Shown here piece by piece: positions 1 through 8,193 of a DNA stretch of 64,000 nt; positions within the stretch are counted from its first letter, which is position 1; every line of letters begins with the position of its first letter. A program made the position numbers and the translations under genes. The notes below the pieces were generated by a model. That model was not told where the DNA came from, did no database searches, and worked only from the letters and a program-made list of their open reading frames with translations. The stretch comes from HT1-32 sp040219025. GTDB lineage: Bacteria; Pseudomonadota; Alphaproteobacteria; Rhodospirillales; HT1-32. The stretch lies in the NCBI GenBank assembly GCA_040219025.1, contig JAVJTE010000020.1, positions 1,185,229 through 1,249,228 of the forward strand, in the 5' to 3' direction.

Positions 1-1666
1 GACCGATCTCATGCAGCATCTGACGTGACGTGCGGACCAGCTTGTTGATGGTCTCTATCATATGCACCGGGATACGGATGGTGCGCGCCTGATCGGCAAT
101 CGACCGGGTGATCGCCTGCCTGATCCACCATGTGGCATAGGTGGAGAACTTGTAGCCGCGGCGATATTCAAACTTATCGACGGCCTTCATCAGGCCGATA
201 TTGCCTTCCTGAATCAGATCCAGGAACTGCAGGCCACGGTTGGTGTATTTCTTGGCAATGGAGATCACGAGGCGCAGGTTGGCCTCGATCATTTCCTTCT
301 TCGCCTTGCCGGCTTCGCGTTCACCGCGCTGGACCGTATGGACGATCCGGCGGAATTCGCTGATCGGCAGGGCAGCCGCTTCGGCAACTTCGGAAATCAG
401 GCTGCGGGTTTCCTCGATCTCGTCCGCATGCTTCTCGACATATTTCTTCCAGCCTTTACCCGGCAGCTTGCCGACCCGTTCAATCCAGTTCGGGTCCAGC
501 TCGTTGCCCTGATATTCGCGGATGAAATCTTCGCGCTTCACCTTGGCCTTGTCGGCCAGACGCCACAACTTGCCTTCGAGGTTCAGCAGGCGGCGGTTGA
601 GGCCCTGCAGATGATCGACCAGCTGTTCGATACGCGCATTGTTCAGATGCACGCCTTCCATCAGCTCGACCAGTTCCTGCTTCAGCTTGTTATATCGCTT
701 CTCCGTCGCCGGCGGCACTTCCTCACCGGCGGAGAGAGCGGTAATCCGCTTTTCCTGGACCTTCTGCATCTTTGCATGGGTCTTGGCGATATTCTCGAAG
801 GTCTCCAGCACGATCGGCCGCAGGGCCATTTCCATGGCGGCAAGCGAGACCGAAACCTCGTCACCATCATCATCGTCGTCGCTGTCGCCCTCGCCTTCGC
901 CTTCGGTCTTTTCACCGTCGGCCGTCTCGTCGTCGCCGGTTTCGCCGTCCGCCTTCTTGACGGTCTCGCCTTCTGCGGGTTTCGGAATGACCGGCTTCGG
1001 CGGCGTCAGTTTGACGACATTGTCTGCCTTCGGGGCACCATCGTCCTCTGCGCTGTCGTCGCCGTCTTCTTCTTCGGCTTCCTCGCCATCTTCGTCGACA
1101 GCCACCGGGCCGGAGCCATAGGTCGCGTCAAGATCAATCACATCACGCAACAGGATCAGCTCGTCCTGCAGGTCATCATGCCAGTTGACGATGGCCTGAA
1201 TGGTCAGCGGGCTTTCGCAGATGCCGCCGATCATCATCTCGCGACCGGCCTCGATCCGCTTGGCGATGGCGATTTCACCCTCGCGCGACAGCAACTCGAC
1301 GGAACCCATTTCACGCAGATACATGCGCACGGGGTCGTCGGTGCGACCGACATCATCATCGCTGAGGTTGCCGCTTTCCTTTTCCTCGGTCTCATCCGAC
1401 GACTTCGTATTGTCCTCGGCATCTTCCTCGTTCTCGACCACGGTAATGCCCATTTCGGACAGCTGGGCGAGAAAATCCTCGATCTGTTCGGAGGAGAAGT
1501 CGTCCTGCGGCAAGGCGTCGTTGAGCTCATCCATCGTGATGAACCCGCGTTCCTTGGCGCGGACAAGAAGCTTTTTCACGTTTTGTCCAAGCGTATCAAG
1601 CAGTGGGCCGGCTTCGGCCTCGTCGCCTGAGTCTGTATTTTCGGCAGCTTCGGTTGCTTTTGCCAT
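1..1666 (-). CDS. rpoD: RNA polymerase sigma factor RpoD, 3' end cut by window edge
   Basis: This is the primary (sigma70) housekeeping sigma factor, which directs RNA polymerase to promoters. The minus strand is open from an ATG at 1666 to the window edge, giving about 555 residues. The N-terminus begins MAKATEAAEN and contains the region 1.1-like stretch VKKLLVRAKERGFIT. A very acidic non-conserved region spans roughly residues 190-275. Region 2 follows with NLRLVISIAKKYTNRGLQFL, DLIQEGNIGLMKAVDKFEYR and TYATWWIRQAITRSIADQAR. The sequence ends in region 3 at RTSRQMLHEIG, so the rest of region 3 and region 4 lie outside. dnaG lies directly upstream on the same strand with a 63-base gap, the classical macromolecular-synthesis arrangement. 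Identity is certain; only completeness is limited. Confidence 0.97.
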   Translation of the reverse strand, partial: MAKATEAAENTDSGDEAEAGPLLDTLGQNVKKLLVRAKERGFITMDELNDALPQDDFSSEQIEDFLAQLSEMGITVVENEEDAEDNTKSSDETEEKESGNLSDDDVGRTDDPVRMYLREMGSVELLSREGEIAIAKRIEAGREMMIGGICESPLTIQAIVNWHDDLQDELILLRDVIDLDATYGSGPVAVDEDGEEAEEEDGDDSAEDDGAPKADNVVKLTPPKPVIPKPAEGETVKKADGETGDDETADGEKTEGEGEGDSDDDDDGDEVSVSLAAMEMALRPIVLETFENIAKTHAKMQKVQEKRITALSAGEEVPPATEKRYNKLKQELVELMEGVHLNNARIEQLVDHLQGLNRRLLNLEGKLWRLADKAKVKREDFIREYQGNELDPNWIERVGKLPGKGWKKYVEKHADEIEETRSLISEVAEAAALPISEFRRIVHTVQRGEREAGKAKKEMIEANLRLVISIAKKYTNRGLQFLDLIQEGNIGLMKAVDKFEYRRGYKFSTYATWWIRQAITRSIADQARTIRIPVHMIETINKLVRTSRQMLHEIG

Positions 1667-1729
1667 ATTATCCAATATTCCCCTGGTCCGACGCGCCGTG
1701 GTTACGACGCGATTAGCCATGACACAAAT

Positions 1730-3538
1730 TCAGGCCTGTCGCTGTACCGTTTCCGGTTCCGTATCGTCCAGCAACGCCAATTCCTGCGCTCTCAAGTCGA
1801 GCAGATAGCGAAAATTTTCCGGGGTGTTGTCCGTCGCGAGACGCTGTTCCGCATATTTAATCTCATCTTTCAGAGCTTCCTGCTGGAAGATACGAAACGT
1901 GTGTTTCCACCCGGCGAAAGCTTCCGCCTTGTCCGCATCCGGTTTTGCAAAACCAACTGTACGAAGTTTCTGATCGCCGGTTATCGCGGCGATTACAGAG
2001 GCAAAACCTGCTTCGATTAACTGGTCTTTCAGCCGTTGCGGTTCAAGAGGGCTGCACTCGAAGGCGCGAATTAAGACTTGCTGTCGGAAATTGTCAAGAT
2101 CAGGCGCGGAAAAGCTGACATTTCCCAGATCTTCAATGACCTCGGGCAGCAGGTCCGGATGATTCAGCAGGATAACCAGCATCAGACGTTCGCGTTCGCG
2201 GCGGCCCGGAGTCGCCAGCGGTGCCGCCGTACCCGCCCGAAATCCGGCTTTCGCATCACCGCCCCGTTTCTTGCTCATCCGTCGCCAGAAGCGCTGGAAG
2301 AAAGAATCATTGAAACTTTTCTGGACGGTCTTGTCCTCGATCAGCCTGACCTGGCTTTCCAGTGCCTGCCAGACCGCGGCCCGGCGCTCGGGGTTTTCCA
2401 GATCACGGCCAACCACCTCGATGTCCCACAGCTTGTCAGACAGGCTGCTGGCACCTTTCAGCAGACTGCGCATGGCCTCGGCACCTTCGCGCTGGATCAG
2501 GCTGTCCGGATCTTCACCGGAGGGCAGCAGGGCAAAACGCAGGGATTTTCCCGGCTTCAGCAACGGCAAGGCCCGCTCAAGGGCGCGTGCTGCCGCCCGC
2601 TGGCCGGCCTTGTCGCCATCAAAGCAAAGGACAGGTTCATCCGCCATCCGCCATAACAGGCCGAGCTGTTCTTCTGTCAGGGCCGTACCCAGCGGCGCGA
2701 CGGCACCGGGAAAGCCCGCCGCATGCAGGGCGATGACATCCATGTAGCCTTCGGTCACGATCACCGTTGCCTTGTCATGGGCGGCCCGGCGGGCGAGGTC
2801 GCCGCCATAGAGGTTCCGTCCCTTGTGGAACAGGTCGGTCTCCGGCGAGTTCAGGTATTTCGGCTGGCCGTCACCCAGTGCCCGGCCACCGAAGGCAACG
2901 ATGCGGCCACGCAGATCGCTGATCGGAAACATCACCCGGCCACGGAATCGGTCATAGGTCTGGCGCCCGCCTTCATCGGGATTGATCAGCAGTCCCGATG
3001 CGACGAGGGAACGCTCGGTCTGGCCCTGTTGCAGGAAGTGACTTTTCAGGGCGTCGCGGCTGTCCGGCGAGAAACCGATCTGGAAGCGGCGGATTGTTTC
3101 TTCCGACAGGCCGCGCTCCCGCAGATAGGTGAGGGCGGTCCGGCCTTCCGGGGCAAACAGCCGTTCCGCATACCAGTCAGCGGCCTGTTCGAGGATATCG
3201 CGCTGGTCGGCGGCCTGCCGTGACCGCTCGCGGCTTTCCGGTGACTGTTCCGGCATGCGCAACCCGGCCTCGCCCGCCAGCTTCTCGACAGCTTCCGGAA
3301 AGGTCAGCCCCTCGACCTTCATCAGGAAACTGATGACGTCGCCATGCTCGCCGGAGGAAAAGCAGTGATAGAAGCCCTTCGACGGGACGACGGTGAAGGA
3401 GGGACTTTTCTCCTTGTTGAACGGCGAGAGTCCGACAAACTCCCGGCCTTTCTTCTGTAGCCGCACATGCCGCCCGATCACGTCCTCCAGGGGGACGCGG
3501 TTTCTCAGTTCATCAAGAAACTCCGGCGGAAAACGCAT
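1730..3538 (-). CDS. dnaG: DNA primase DnaG with a degenerate zinc-binding motif
   Basis: DnaG makes RNA primers for DNA replication. At 602 residues it has the usual length. The N-terminal CHC2-type domain covers residues 1-100, and the TOPRIM catalytic core has the EGYMD motif (in VTEGYMDVIALHAAGFPGA) and the metal-binding FDGDKAG. A C-terminal DnaB-interaction region follows. The zinc motif is unusual. Where the family normally has C-x2-H and later C-x2-C, this protein reads GLSPFNKEKSPSF and FYHCFSSGEHGD, so the ligand positions are Ser38, Asn41, Cys59 and Ser62 and three of four are lost. The surrounding fold residues are intact. I recall similar zinc-less versions in some other alphaproteobacteria but cannot confirm that here. 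It lies between yqeY and rpoD on the same strand. Confidence 0.97.
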   Translation of the reverse strand: MRFPPEFLDELRNRVPLEDVIGRHVRLQKKGREFVGLSPFNKEKSPSFTVVPSKGFYHCFSSGEHGDVISFLMKVEGLTFPEAVEKLAGEAGLRMPEQSPESRERSRQAADQRDILEQAADWYAERLFAPEGRTALTYLRERGLSEETIRRFQIGFSPDSRDALKSHFLQQGQTERSLVASGLLINPDEGGRQTYDRFRGRVMFPISDLRGRIVAFGGRALGDGQPKYLNSPETDLFHKGRNLYGGDLARRAAHDKATVIVTEGYMDVIALHAAGFPGAVAPLGTALTEEQLGLLWRMADEPVLCFDGDKAGQRAAARALERALPLLKPGKSLRFALLPSGEDPDSLIQREGAEAMRSLLKGASSLSDKLWDIEVVGRDLENPERRAAVWQALESQVRLIEDKTVQKSFNDSFFQRFWRRMSKKRGGDAKAGFRAGTAAPLATPGRRERERLMLVILLNHPDLLPEVIEDLGNVSFSAPDLDNFRQQVLIRAFECSPLEPQRLKDQLIEAGFASVIAAITGDQKLRTVGFAKPDADKAEAFAGWKHTFRIFQQEALKDEIKYAEQRLATDNTPENFRYLLDLRAQELALLDDTEPETVQRQA

Positions 3539-3594
3539 TCACGGGTCCATACAGTTTGGTCGGTGGAACAGGGTCGCCGGTCTGCGGCCCCGCG

Positions 3595-3690
3595 CCATCC
3601 TTCGAGACGCGGCATTCGCCGCTCCTCAGGATGAGGCAATACAAACTCCCTCATCCTGAGGAGGCGCGTGAGCGCCGTCTCGAAGGATGG
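3595..3690. repeat. 96-bp palindromic intergenic repeat, copy 1
   Basis: A long imperfect palindrome lies between dnaG and yqeY. The outer arms are CCATCCTTCGAGACG and CGTCTCGAAGGATGG, and the inner arms are CTCCTCAGGATGAGG and CCTCATCCTGAGGAG. Each half also holds its own small hairpin: GCGGC-ATTC-GCCGC on the left and GGCGC-GTGA-GCGCC on the right. Related copies occur at 25655-25749 (complete) and 7234-7332 (decayed). Repeats of this look are common between genes in alphaproteobacteria. Its function is unknown; it could form a cruciform in DNA or a large hairpin in RNA. Confidence 0.85.
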
Positions 3691-3799
3691 TGTGGAACCA
3701 TAGCCGATCATCCCTCACCACCAGCCAGACATAGTACGTCCGCCGGAAGGGGGAATACAGCGTCCCGGTATGTGGAAAGCGGGGACTTAAATTACGGGA

Positions 3800-4255
3800 T
3801 CAGGCGAGACGCTTTTTTACCAGCGCCCCGGCCTTCGCGAAATCCATCCGCACGGCATAACCTTCCCGCAGGCCGCCCATGACCTTGCCGATATCCTTGA
3901 CCGATTCGGCACCGGTTTTGGCAACGAGATCATCGACAGCCTTTTCGATTTCGGCGTCGGACATCTGTTCCGGCAGGAAGCTCTTGATCACTTCGATCTC
4001 CTGGCTTTCCTGCTCGGCGAGTTCGAGACGTCCGCCCTTCTCATACATCGAAATCGATTCGTTCCGCTGCTTGACCATGGATTGCAGCAGCTTGAGGATC
4101 TCATCATCACTGATGCCGTCCATATTTCCGGACGAACGTTCGTTGATATCGCGGTCCTTGAGGGAAGCGAGAATCAGCCGGATCGTGGATACGGCACGTT
4201 CCTTCTTCGCTTTCATTGATGTTTTCAGTGCGGCGTTCAATTGCTCGCGCAGCAT
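3800..4255 (-). CDS. GatB/YqeY domain-containing protein
   Basis: This 151-residue protein belongs to the YqeY family, which resembles the tRNA-binding C-terminal domain of GatB; its exact role is not settled. It begins MLREQLNAALKTSMKAKK and contains RLILASLKDRDINERSS, a helical central part with SMVKQRNESISMYEKGGR, and the typical C-terminal half IEVIKSFLPEQMSDAEIEKA followed by KDIGKVMGGLREGYA. I chose the ATG at 4255 because family members start at this point; the frame is open 28 codons further upstream but that extension has no family character. The gene precedes dnaG and rpoD on the minus strand and is divergent from carA, an order common in alphaproteobacteria. Confidence 0.92.
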   Translation of the reverse strand: MLREQLNAALKTSMKAKKERAVSTIRLILASLKDRDINERSSGNMDGISDDEILKLLQSMVKQRNESISMYEKGGRLELAEQESQEIEVIKSFLPEQMSDAEIEKAVDDLVAKTGAESVKDIGKVMGGLREGYAVRMDFAKAGALVKKRLA

Positions 4256-4396
4256 AACCAGACCCCATGAGAAAGTGGTGCTTGCTATCGTCCGATAGCC
4301 CAAGTCGCGGACATTAACCCAACCGGGCGTCGGTAGCAAAGTTTGAAATATATGTTAAGTCATTGATAAATCAGGATTTATAATTTTTAAGGGTGG

Positions 4397-4425
4397 TTGA
4401 CGACGGCATGGAACTTGCTTATTTA
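4397..4425 (+). promoter_or_regulatory. Sigma70-type promoter for carA
   Basis: TTGACG at 4397-4402 and TATTTA at 4420-4425 are separated by exactly 17 bases, close to the sigma70 consensus. The predicted transcription start near 4432 leaves a short leader of about 19 bases before the carA ATG at 4451, with AGGA just upstream of that start. The AT-rich stretch 4340-4395 in front could act as an UP element and probably also holds the divergent promoter for yqeY. Confidence 0.65.
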
Positions 4426-4450
4426 TCGCAAAATCCAGAAAGGACATCCC

Positions 4451-5632
4451 ATGACCGTCATGCCTCTGCCGCCGAAACCGGCCGCATCCAAATCTGTTGC
4501 GACCGCTGCTCTGGTGCTCCGGGACGGATCGGTGTTCTGGGGGCGCGGTATCGGTGCAACCGGCACGGCGGTCGGCGAGGTCTGCTTCAACACCTCGCTC
4601 ACCGGCTATCAGGAAATCCTGACAGACCCGTCCTATGCCGGGCAGATCATCACCTTTACCTTCCCGCATATCGGTAATGTCGGAACAAACGCTGATGATG
4701 TCGAGACAACGACATCGGCGGCGCGCGGTTGTGTCATCGCGGCGGATATTACGCAGCCGGCCAACTACCGGGCAACCCGGCATCTCGATGAATGGCTGAA
4801 GGCAAACAATCTCGTCGGCATCGCCGGGGTCGACACCCGCCGCCTGACCCGGCGTCTGCGGGATCTTGGTGCCGCCGACTGTGCGCTGCTGCATGACCCG
4901 AACGGCGAGATCGATATCGCCATGCTGCGCAAGCAGGCGCAGAATTTCCCCGGTCTGGAAGGGATGGATCTGGCGCGCGATGTCAGCTGCACCCAGACCT
5001 ATGAATGGTCGGAGACACGCTGGGACCTGGCGAACGGCTTTGGCAAGCAGGAGGCGGCAGCACATCGTGTCGTCGCTGTCGATTTCGGCGCAAAGCGGAA
5101 TATCCTGCGCTGTCTGGCGAGTGAGGGCTGTCACGTTACGGTGGTTCCCGCCAGTGCCAGCTTTGACGATATCATGCGGCATAATCCGGACGGTGTGTTC
5201 CTTGCCAACGGTCCGGGTGATCCGGCGGCGACCGGCGAATATGCCGTGCCGGTGATCAGGCAGATACTGGAAACCGGCAAGCCGGTCTTCGGTATTTGTC
5301 TCGGCCATCAGATGCTGGCGCTGGCGCTGGGCGCGTCGACCGGCAAGATGAAGACCGGCCATCGCGGGGCCAACCATCCGGTCAAGGATCTGGAAACCGG
5401 CAAGGTCGAAATCACCTCCCAGAATCATGGCTTCGAGGTGCTGGAAAGCTCCCTGCCGGCGGGTGTGGTGATGACCCACAAGTCGCTGTTCGACGGCTCG
5501 CTTGAAGGCATCAGGGTTGAGGGAAAACCGGTCTTCTCGGTCCAGTACCATCCGCAAGCCTCCCCCGGTCCGCAGGACAGCCATTATCTGTTCAAGCGTT
5601 TCGTGGCCAACATTGCTGCGTCCAAAGGCTAG
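4451..5632 (+). CDS. carA: Carbamoyl-phosphate synthase small subunit (glutamine amidotransferase)
   Basis: CarA hydrolyses glutamine and passes ammonia to CarB for carbamoyl phosphate synthesis, which feeds pyrimidine and arginine biosynthesis. The 393-residue protein has the CarA-specific N-terminal domain (GEVCFNTSLTGYQEILTDPS) and a C-terminal class I amidotransferase domain. The nucleophile Cys283 lies in GICLGHQMLALALG, and the catalytic His lies in SVQYHPQASPGPQD, where family members normally have YHPEASPGP; the Glu-to-Gln difference at the triad Glu position is worth checking. I chose ATG 4451 because AGGA lies about 8 bases upstream and the upstream in-frame ATG at 4397 falls in the promoter. 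carB lies 5.9 kb downstream, separated by an export cluster. Confidence 0.96.
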   Translation: MTVMPLPPKPAASKSVATAALVLRDGSVFWGRGIGATGTAVGEVCFNTSLTGYQEILTDPSYAGQIITFTFPHIGNVGTNADDVETTTSAARGCVIAADITQPANYRATRHLDEWLKANNLVGIAGVDTRRLTRRLRDLGAADCALLHDPNGEIDIAMLRKQAQNFPGLEGMDLARDVSCTQTYEWSETRWDLANGFGKQEAAAHRVVAVDFGAKRNILRCLASEGCHVTVVPASASFDDIMRHNPDGVFLANGPGDPAATGEYAVPVIRQILETGKPVFGICLGHQMLALALGASTGKMKTGHRGANHPVKDLETGKVEITSQNHGFEVLESSLPAGVVMTHKSLFDGSLEGIRVEGKPVFSVQYHPQASPGPQDSHYLFKRFVANIAASKG

Positions 5633-5753
5633 CTTCTGATCTTCCGGCCTGCCACCGGACAGGAAATATTTTTCTCCGACCTGCTGATGCCTCTGGCGGA
5701 GCGATTTCGCTCACCTATATGGCGCTCCGGTTTCATCTGGAGCGTTCCTTGTC

Positions 5754-6002
5754 ATGAGGCGGGAAGTAGTCTGTGCGGCGACGGCTGTTGCCTTTGCCGC
5801 ACTGGTTGGCGGTGATCTGTTCAGTATGCTGACAGCGTTCGGTATGGCGCTGATCGGGAATTTCGCCCCGGAAACGGACGGGCTGGTTATCGCAATGTCG
5901 GTTGCGGCAATCCCCAGCCTGTTGCTCGCGGGATGGCTGGCCCGGAAAGCCTACAGGATGGAAATGCTGCTGGGGCTTTCTTCCGCCAAGCCCGCACCGT
6001 GA
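5754..6002 (+). CDS. Small predicted membrane protein, unknown function
   Basis: This 82-residue protein has two hydrophobic segments, roughly residues 7-40 (VVCAATAVAFAALVGGDLF and onward) and 46-64 (LVIAMSVAAIPSLLLAGWLA), followed by a short basic and Ala/Pro-rich tail. GGAG lies about 15 bases before the ATG, which is far for a ribosome site. I do not recognise a family. It sits 121 bases behind carA and converges on the outer-membrane gene. It is likely a real gene because the codon pattern and hydrophobic periodicity are coherent, but the confidence is moderate. Confidence 0.5.
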   Translation: MRREVVCAATAVAFAALVGGDLFSMLTAFGMALIGNFAPETDGLVIAMSVAAIPSLLLAGWLARKAYRMEMLLGLSSAKPAP

Positions 6003-6025
6003 CATCTGCCGGTGACTGACAGGCG

Positions 6026-7351
6026 TCAGAAGTAGCGCGCCAGACGCAGTTGCAGGTGGTGGTCACGCCGGGCACCGAATTGCGGGTCGCCGGCATCCGG
6101 GCGGTACAGGCGGATTTCGAGTTCAGCCGTCCAGTGATCTGTCAGGCGGGTGTCTGCCTCGATTGACAGCGACCCCTTGCCGGTTGTCGGGGCGATCAGC
6201 ACGCCCCCCAGAAAGTCCGTATCATCAACATCGTTGAGGGTGATGCGGGCACCCAGGAACAGGTCGTGATCGTAGCCCGCAGCCGGGGAGGCACCGTTGC
6301 GACCGTCATAGTGAAATTCGGTCAGCAGACCGAGATCGCCGGCATCACTGATTGCGCCGAAGAAGGTGTATTCGACACCTGCCGACGCGGCGGCAAAGCG
6401 GTCTGCCTGACCCCAGCGATAGATACTTTCCAGCTTCCACAGCCAGGCATCAAAGGTTGCCTGCAGGTCGAGCCCGGCCTGATTGATGACATCATAGGAG
6501 GGGATGAAAGCGGCGTCGCCCTGGGCGTTGGTGCCGAGGGAGAAAGTCGGCTCCCGCGAGGTGCCGCGGAACCATGACAGGCCGAGGTCATATTCATCGA
6601 CAGAGGTTGAATAACGAAGCGCCAGATCGGGATGCCAGCGCCCGGCACCGGAGGTATAGCTGGCGCGGTCTGCATCGACAGCAGGCTGCGACCGCAGCCG
6701 TCCTTCCGGCCCGGGAAAGCTCCGCTCGCGGAAATAGGGCATGAACAGAAAGTTGAGATTTCCCCAGTCCTGCTGCAGGCCGAGATTGATCATCGGCTGG
6801 CCGAGCTTGTCTTCACCATCCACATCCTCGACCGAATCGGTCTGGTTGATGATATCGACCAGATGGCGGCTTTCGGTGACACCCCAGAACACCTTGTCGA
6901 TGCCGGCCCGCATGTCCCAGCCGTCACCGATATGCAGCCATTTCAGTTCGCGCAGGTCGCCATGGGTCCGTTCTGCATCATGGTAGTCATAGCGGAAGAA
7001 CGGCTTGGCAACGAAGATGTCGTTGCCGGAGTCCAGTTCCATGACAACTTCCGGGGCAATCGCCAGCGACGGGTTGAGATGCTGGTTGTCCTGGCGCGGG
7101 TCTGCCGGAGTTACGGGGAAGACCCGGAAGTCCCCGGCGATATAGCCGGAGAAATCGAATGTCTGTCCGGTTGCCGCGAACGGGTAGAGCAGCAGGGCGG
7201 CGGCGATTGTCATGGCCGGGCGGAGAGGGCCTGCGCCATCCTTTGCGCCAGGCACGGGACTGTCCGACGGGTTGGGGAAACAGCCAGTGGCCTCGCCCTG
7301 AGGAGGCGCGACTGCGCCGCATCGAAGGAGGGACAGAAATCGCCGGTGCAT
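6026..7351 (-). CDS. Predicted outer-membrane beta-barrel protein of an RND export cluster
   Basis: The mature part begins near QTFDFSGYIAGDFRVFP and shows the alternating aromatic and polar pattern of a barrel, ending in a typical outer-membrane C-terminal Phe (LRLARYF). It is the last gene of a three-gene minus-strand set behind a LolA-like protein and an RND exporter. By analogy with such sets it may form the outer-membrane step for a lipid or lipophilic cargo, which is an inference. The N-terminus is odd: residues 7-39 are encoded by a decayed palindromic repeat, leaving MHRRFL separated from the hydrophobic MTIAAALLLYPFAATGQ. ATG 7351 lies two bases after the upstream stop and supplies the positive residues. 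GTG 7255 or ATG 7213 are alternative starts that avoid the repeat. Confidence 0.75.
   Translation of the reverse strand: MHRRFLSLLRCGAVAPPQGEATGCFPNPSDSPVPGAKDGAGPLRPAMTIAAALLLYPFAATGQTFDFSGYIAGDFRVFPVTPADPRQDNQHLNPSLAIAPEVVMELDSGNDIFVAKPFFRYDYHDAERTHGDLRELKWLHIGDGWDMRAGIDKVFWGVTESRHLVDIINQTDSVEDVDGEDKLGQPMINLGLQQDWGNLNFLFMPYFRERSFPGPEGRLRSQPAVDADRASYTSGAGRWHPDLALRYSTSVDEYDLGLSWFRGTSREPTFSLGTNAQGDAAFIPSYDVINQAGLDLQATFDAWLWKLESIYRWGQADRFAAASAGVEYTFFGAISDAGDLGLLTEFHYDGRNGASPAAGYDHDLFLGARITLNDVDDTDFLGGVLIAPTTGKGSLSIEADTRLTDHWTAELEIRLYRPDAGDPQFGARRDHHLQLRLARYF
7234..7332. repeat. Decayed palindromic repeat inside a coding region, copy 3
   Basis: The right half, CCTCGCCCTGAGGAG (7291-7305) with the mini-hairpin GGCGC-GACT-GCGCC and then ATCGAAGGAGGG, matches the right half of the repeats at 3595-3690 and 25655-25749 with substitutions. 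The left half survives only as GCCATCCTTTGCGCC near 7234. The element lies within the first codons of the outer-membrane barrel gene, in frame. Confidence 0.65.
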
Positions 7352-7353
7352 GA

Positions 7354-8160
7354 TCAGTAGGCCCGCTTCAGTGAATTGCTGTTGAAGTCGCTGTCGGTGA
7401 AACCCAGCCGGAAGGTGATCTCTTCGATGGTCAGGCGGGTTTTCTTGCCGGTCTGGTGGTTCTCCATGAACAGATCGTGCGCCCGCCAGTATTTATCGAG
7501 ATATTTTTTGTAGTCGCTGTAGGTCAGGGTTTTCAGCAGTTCGTTCTTGCGGTCATAGAAGTCGATTTTCCGGAGTCGGTACTCCGCCTTGTCATACCAG
7601 GCGACCTGCTTCGTATAGCCGGAATCCTCATATTGCGGGATCTGCTCCAGCACGAAGCAGTCCAGATCACCGCAGGCCTCATCCCGCAGCCATGTGTAGG
7701 TATATTTCTTCAGTTCCAGCGCCGAGATATCCTCGTAGGCGAATTCACTGCCGACGAAGGGGCCGGATTTGTTCTTCGATGAAATCCGCTTTACCCGTTT
7801 CAGGGCGGGCAGATAGAGCCACTGGTCATCCGGCTCCAGAATGTTCGAGAAGCTGAGCAGTGCCGTGCCCTTCACATCACGCGGCTCCTCGAACACCACC
7901 AGCGTCTTGTCGCCCTTGTCCGGGTCCGGCACTTCCAGTGTGTCCAGCCGCATTTCACGGGTGCTGGTTTCGCCATGACGGTTTTCCAGCACCATTCGGG
8001 TGATCTGGCGGCTGTCGCCGAAACCATGGTCCCGGCGGTCCCATTCGGCGGCAATTTCAGCCCCTTTGGTGGCGGCGTCCTGACCGAAGGCCGCAGACGG
8101 CAGGGCGAGCAGCGTGGAGCCGGTGATGGTGATGGCGAGCAATTTATATAGGGCGGGCAT
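7354..8160 (-). CDS. LolA-like outer membrane lipoprotein-sorting protein
   Basis: This is a 268-residue exported protein. A signal peptide (MPALYKLLAITITGSTLLAL, cleaved after AAFGQ) is followed by a LolA-like beta-sandwich domain with characteristic stretches TLVVFEEPRDVKGTALLSFS, WLYLPALKRVKRISSKNKS, GSEFAYEDIS and the C-terminal RLTIEEITFRLG. Proteins of this family usually accompany RND/MMPL exporters and are thought to carry lipophilic cargo in the periplasm. GGAGA lies 8 bases before the ATG. The exporter lies 33 bases upstream and the barrel protein starts two bases after the stop, so the three are co-transcribed. The cargo is unknown. Confidence 0.85.
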   Translation of the reverse strand: MPALYKLLAITITGSTLLALPSAAFGQDAATKGAEIAAEWDRRDHGFGDSRQITRMVLENRHGETSTREMRLDTLEVPDPDKGDKTLVVFEEPRDVKGTALLSFSNILEPDDQWLYLPALKRVKRISSKNKSGPFVGSEFAYEDISALELKKYTYTWLRDEACGDLDCFVLEQIPQYEDSGYTKQVAWYDKAEYRLRKIDFYDRKNELLKTLTYSDYKKYLDKYWRAHDLFMENHQTGKKTRLTIEEITFRLGFTDSDFNSNSLKRAY

Positions 8161-8193
8161 GTGTGTTTCTCCGAAAGGTCGGGGTAAAGGAAG

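Noticed and set aside
62..1630. A 522-codon open frame on the plus strand opposite rpoD
   Set aside because: It is the exact antisense of an unmistakable rpoD coding sequence; its translation has no family character and its length follows from the codon bias of the real gene.
4355..5584. A 409-codon minus-strand open frame across carA
   Set aside because: It lies opposite carA, which has complete family motifs, a promoter and a ribosome binding site.
5633..5753. A terminator behind carA
   Set aside because: Only short stems (CCGG pairs and a CGCTCC/GGAGCG pair) are present and the T run near 5671 does not directly follow a stable stem.
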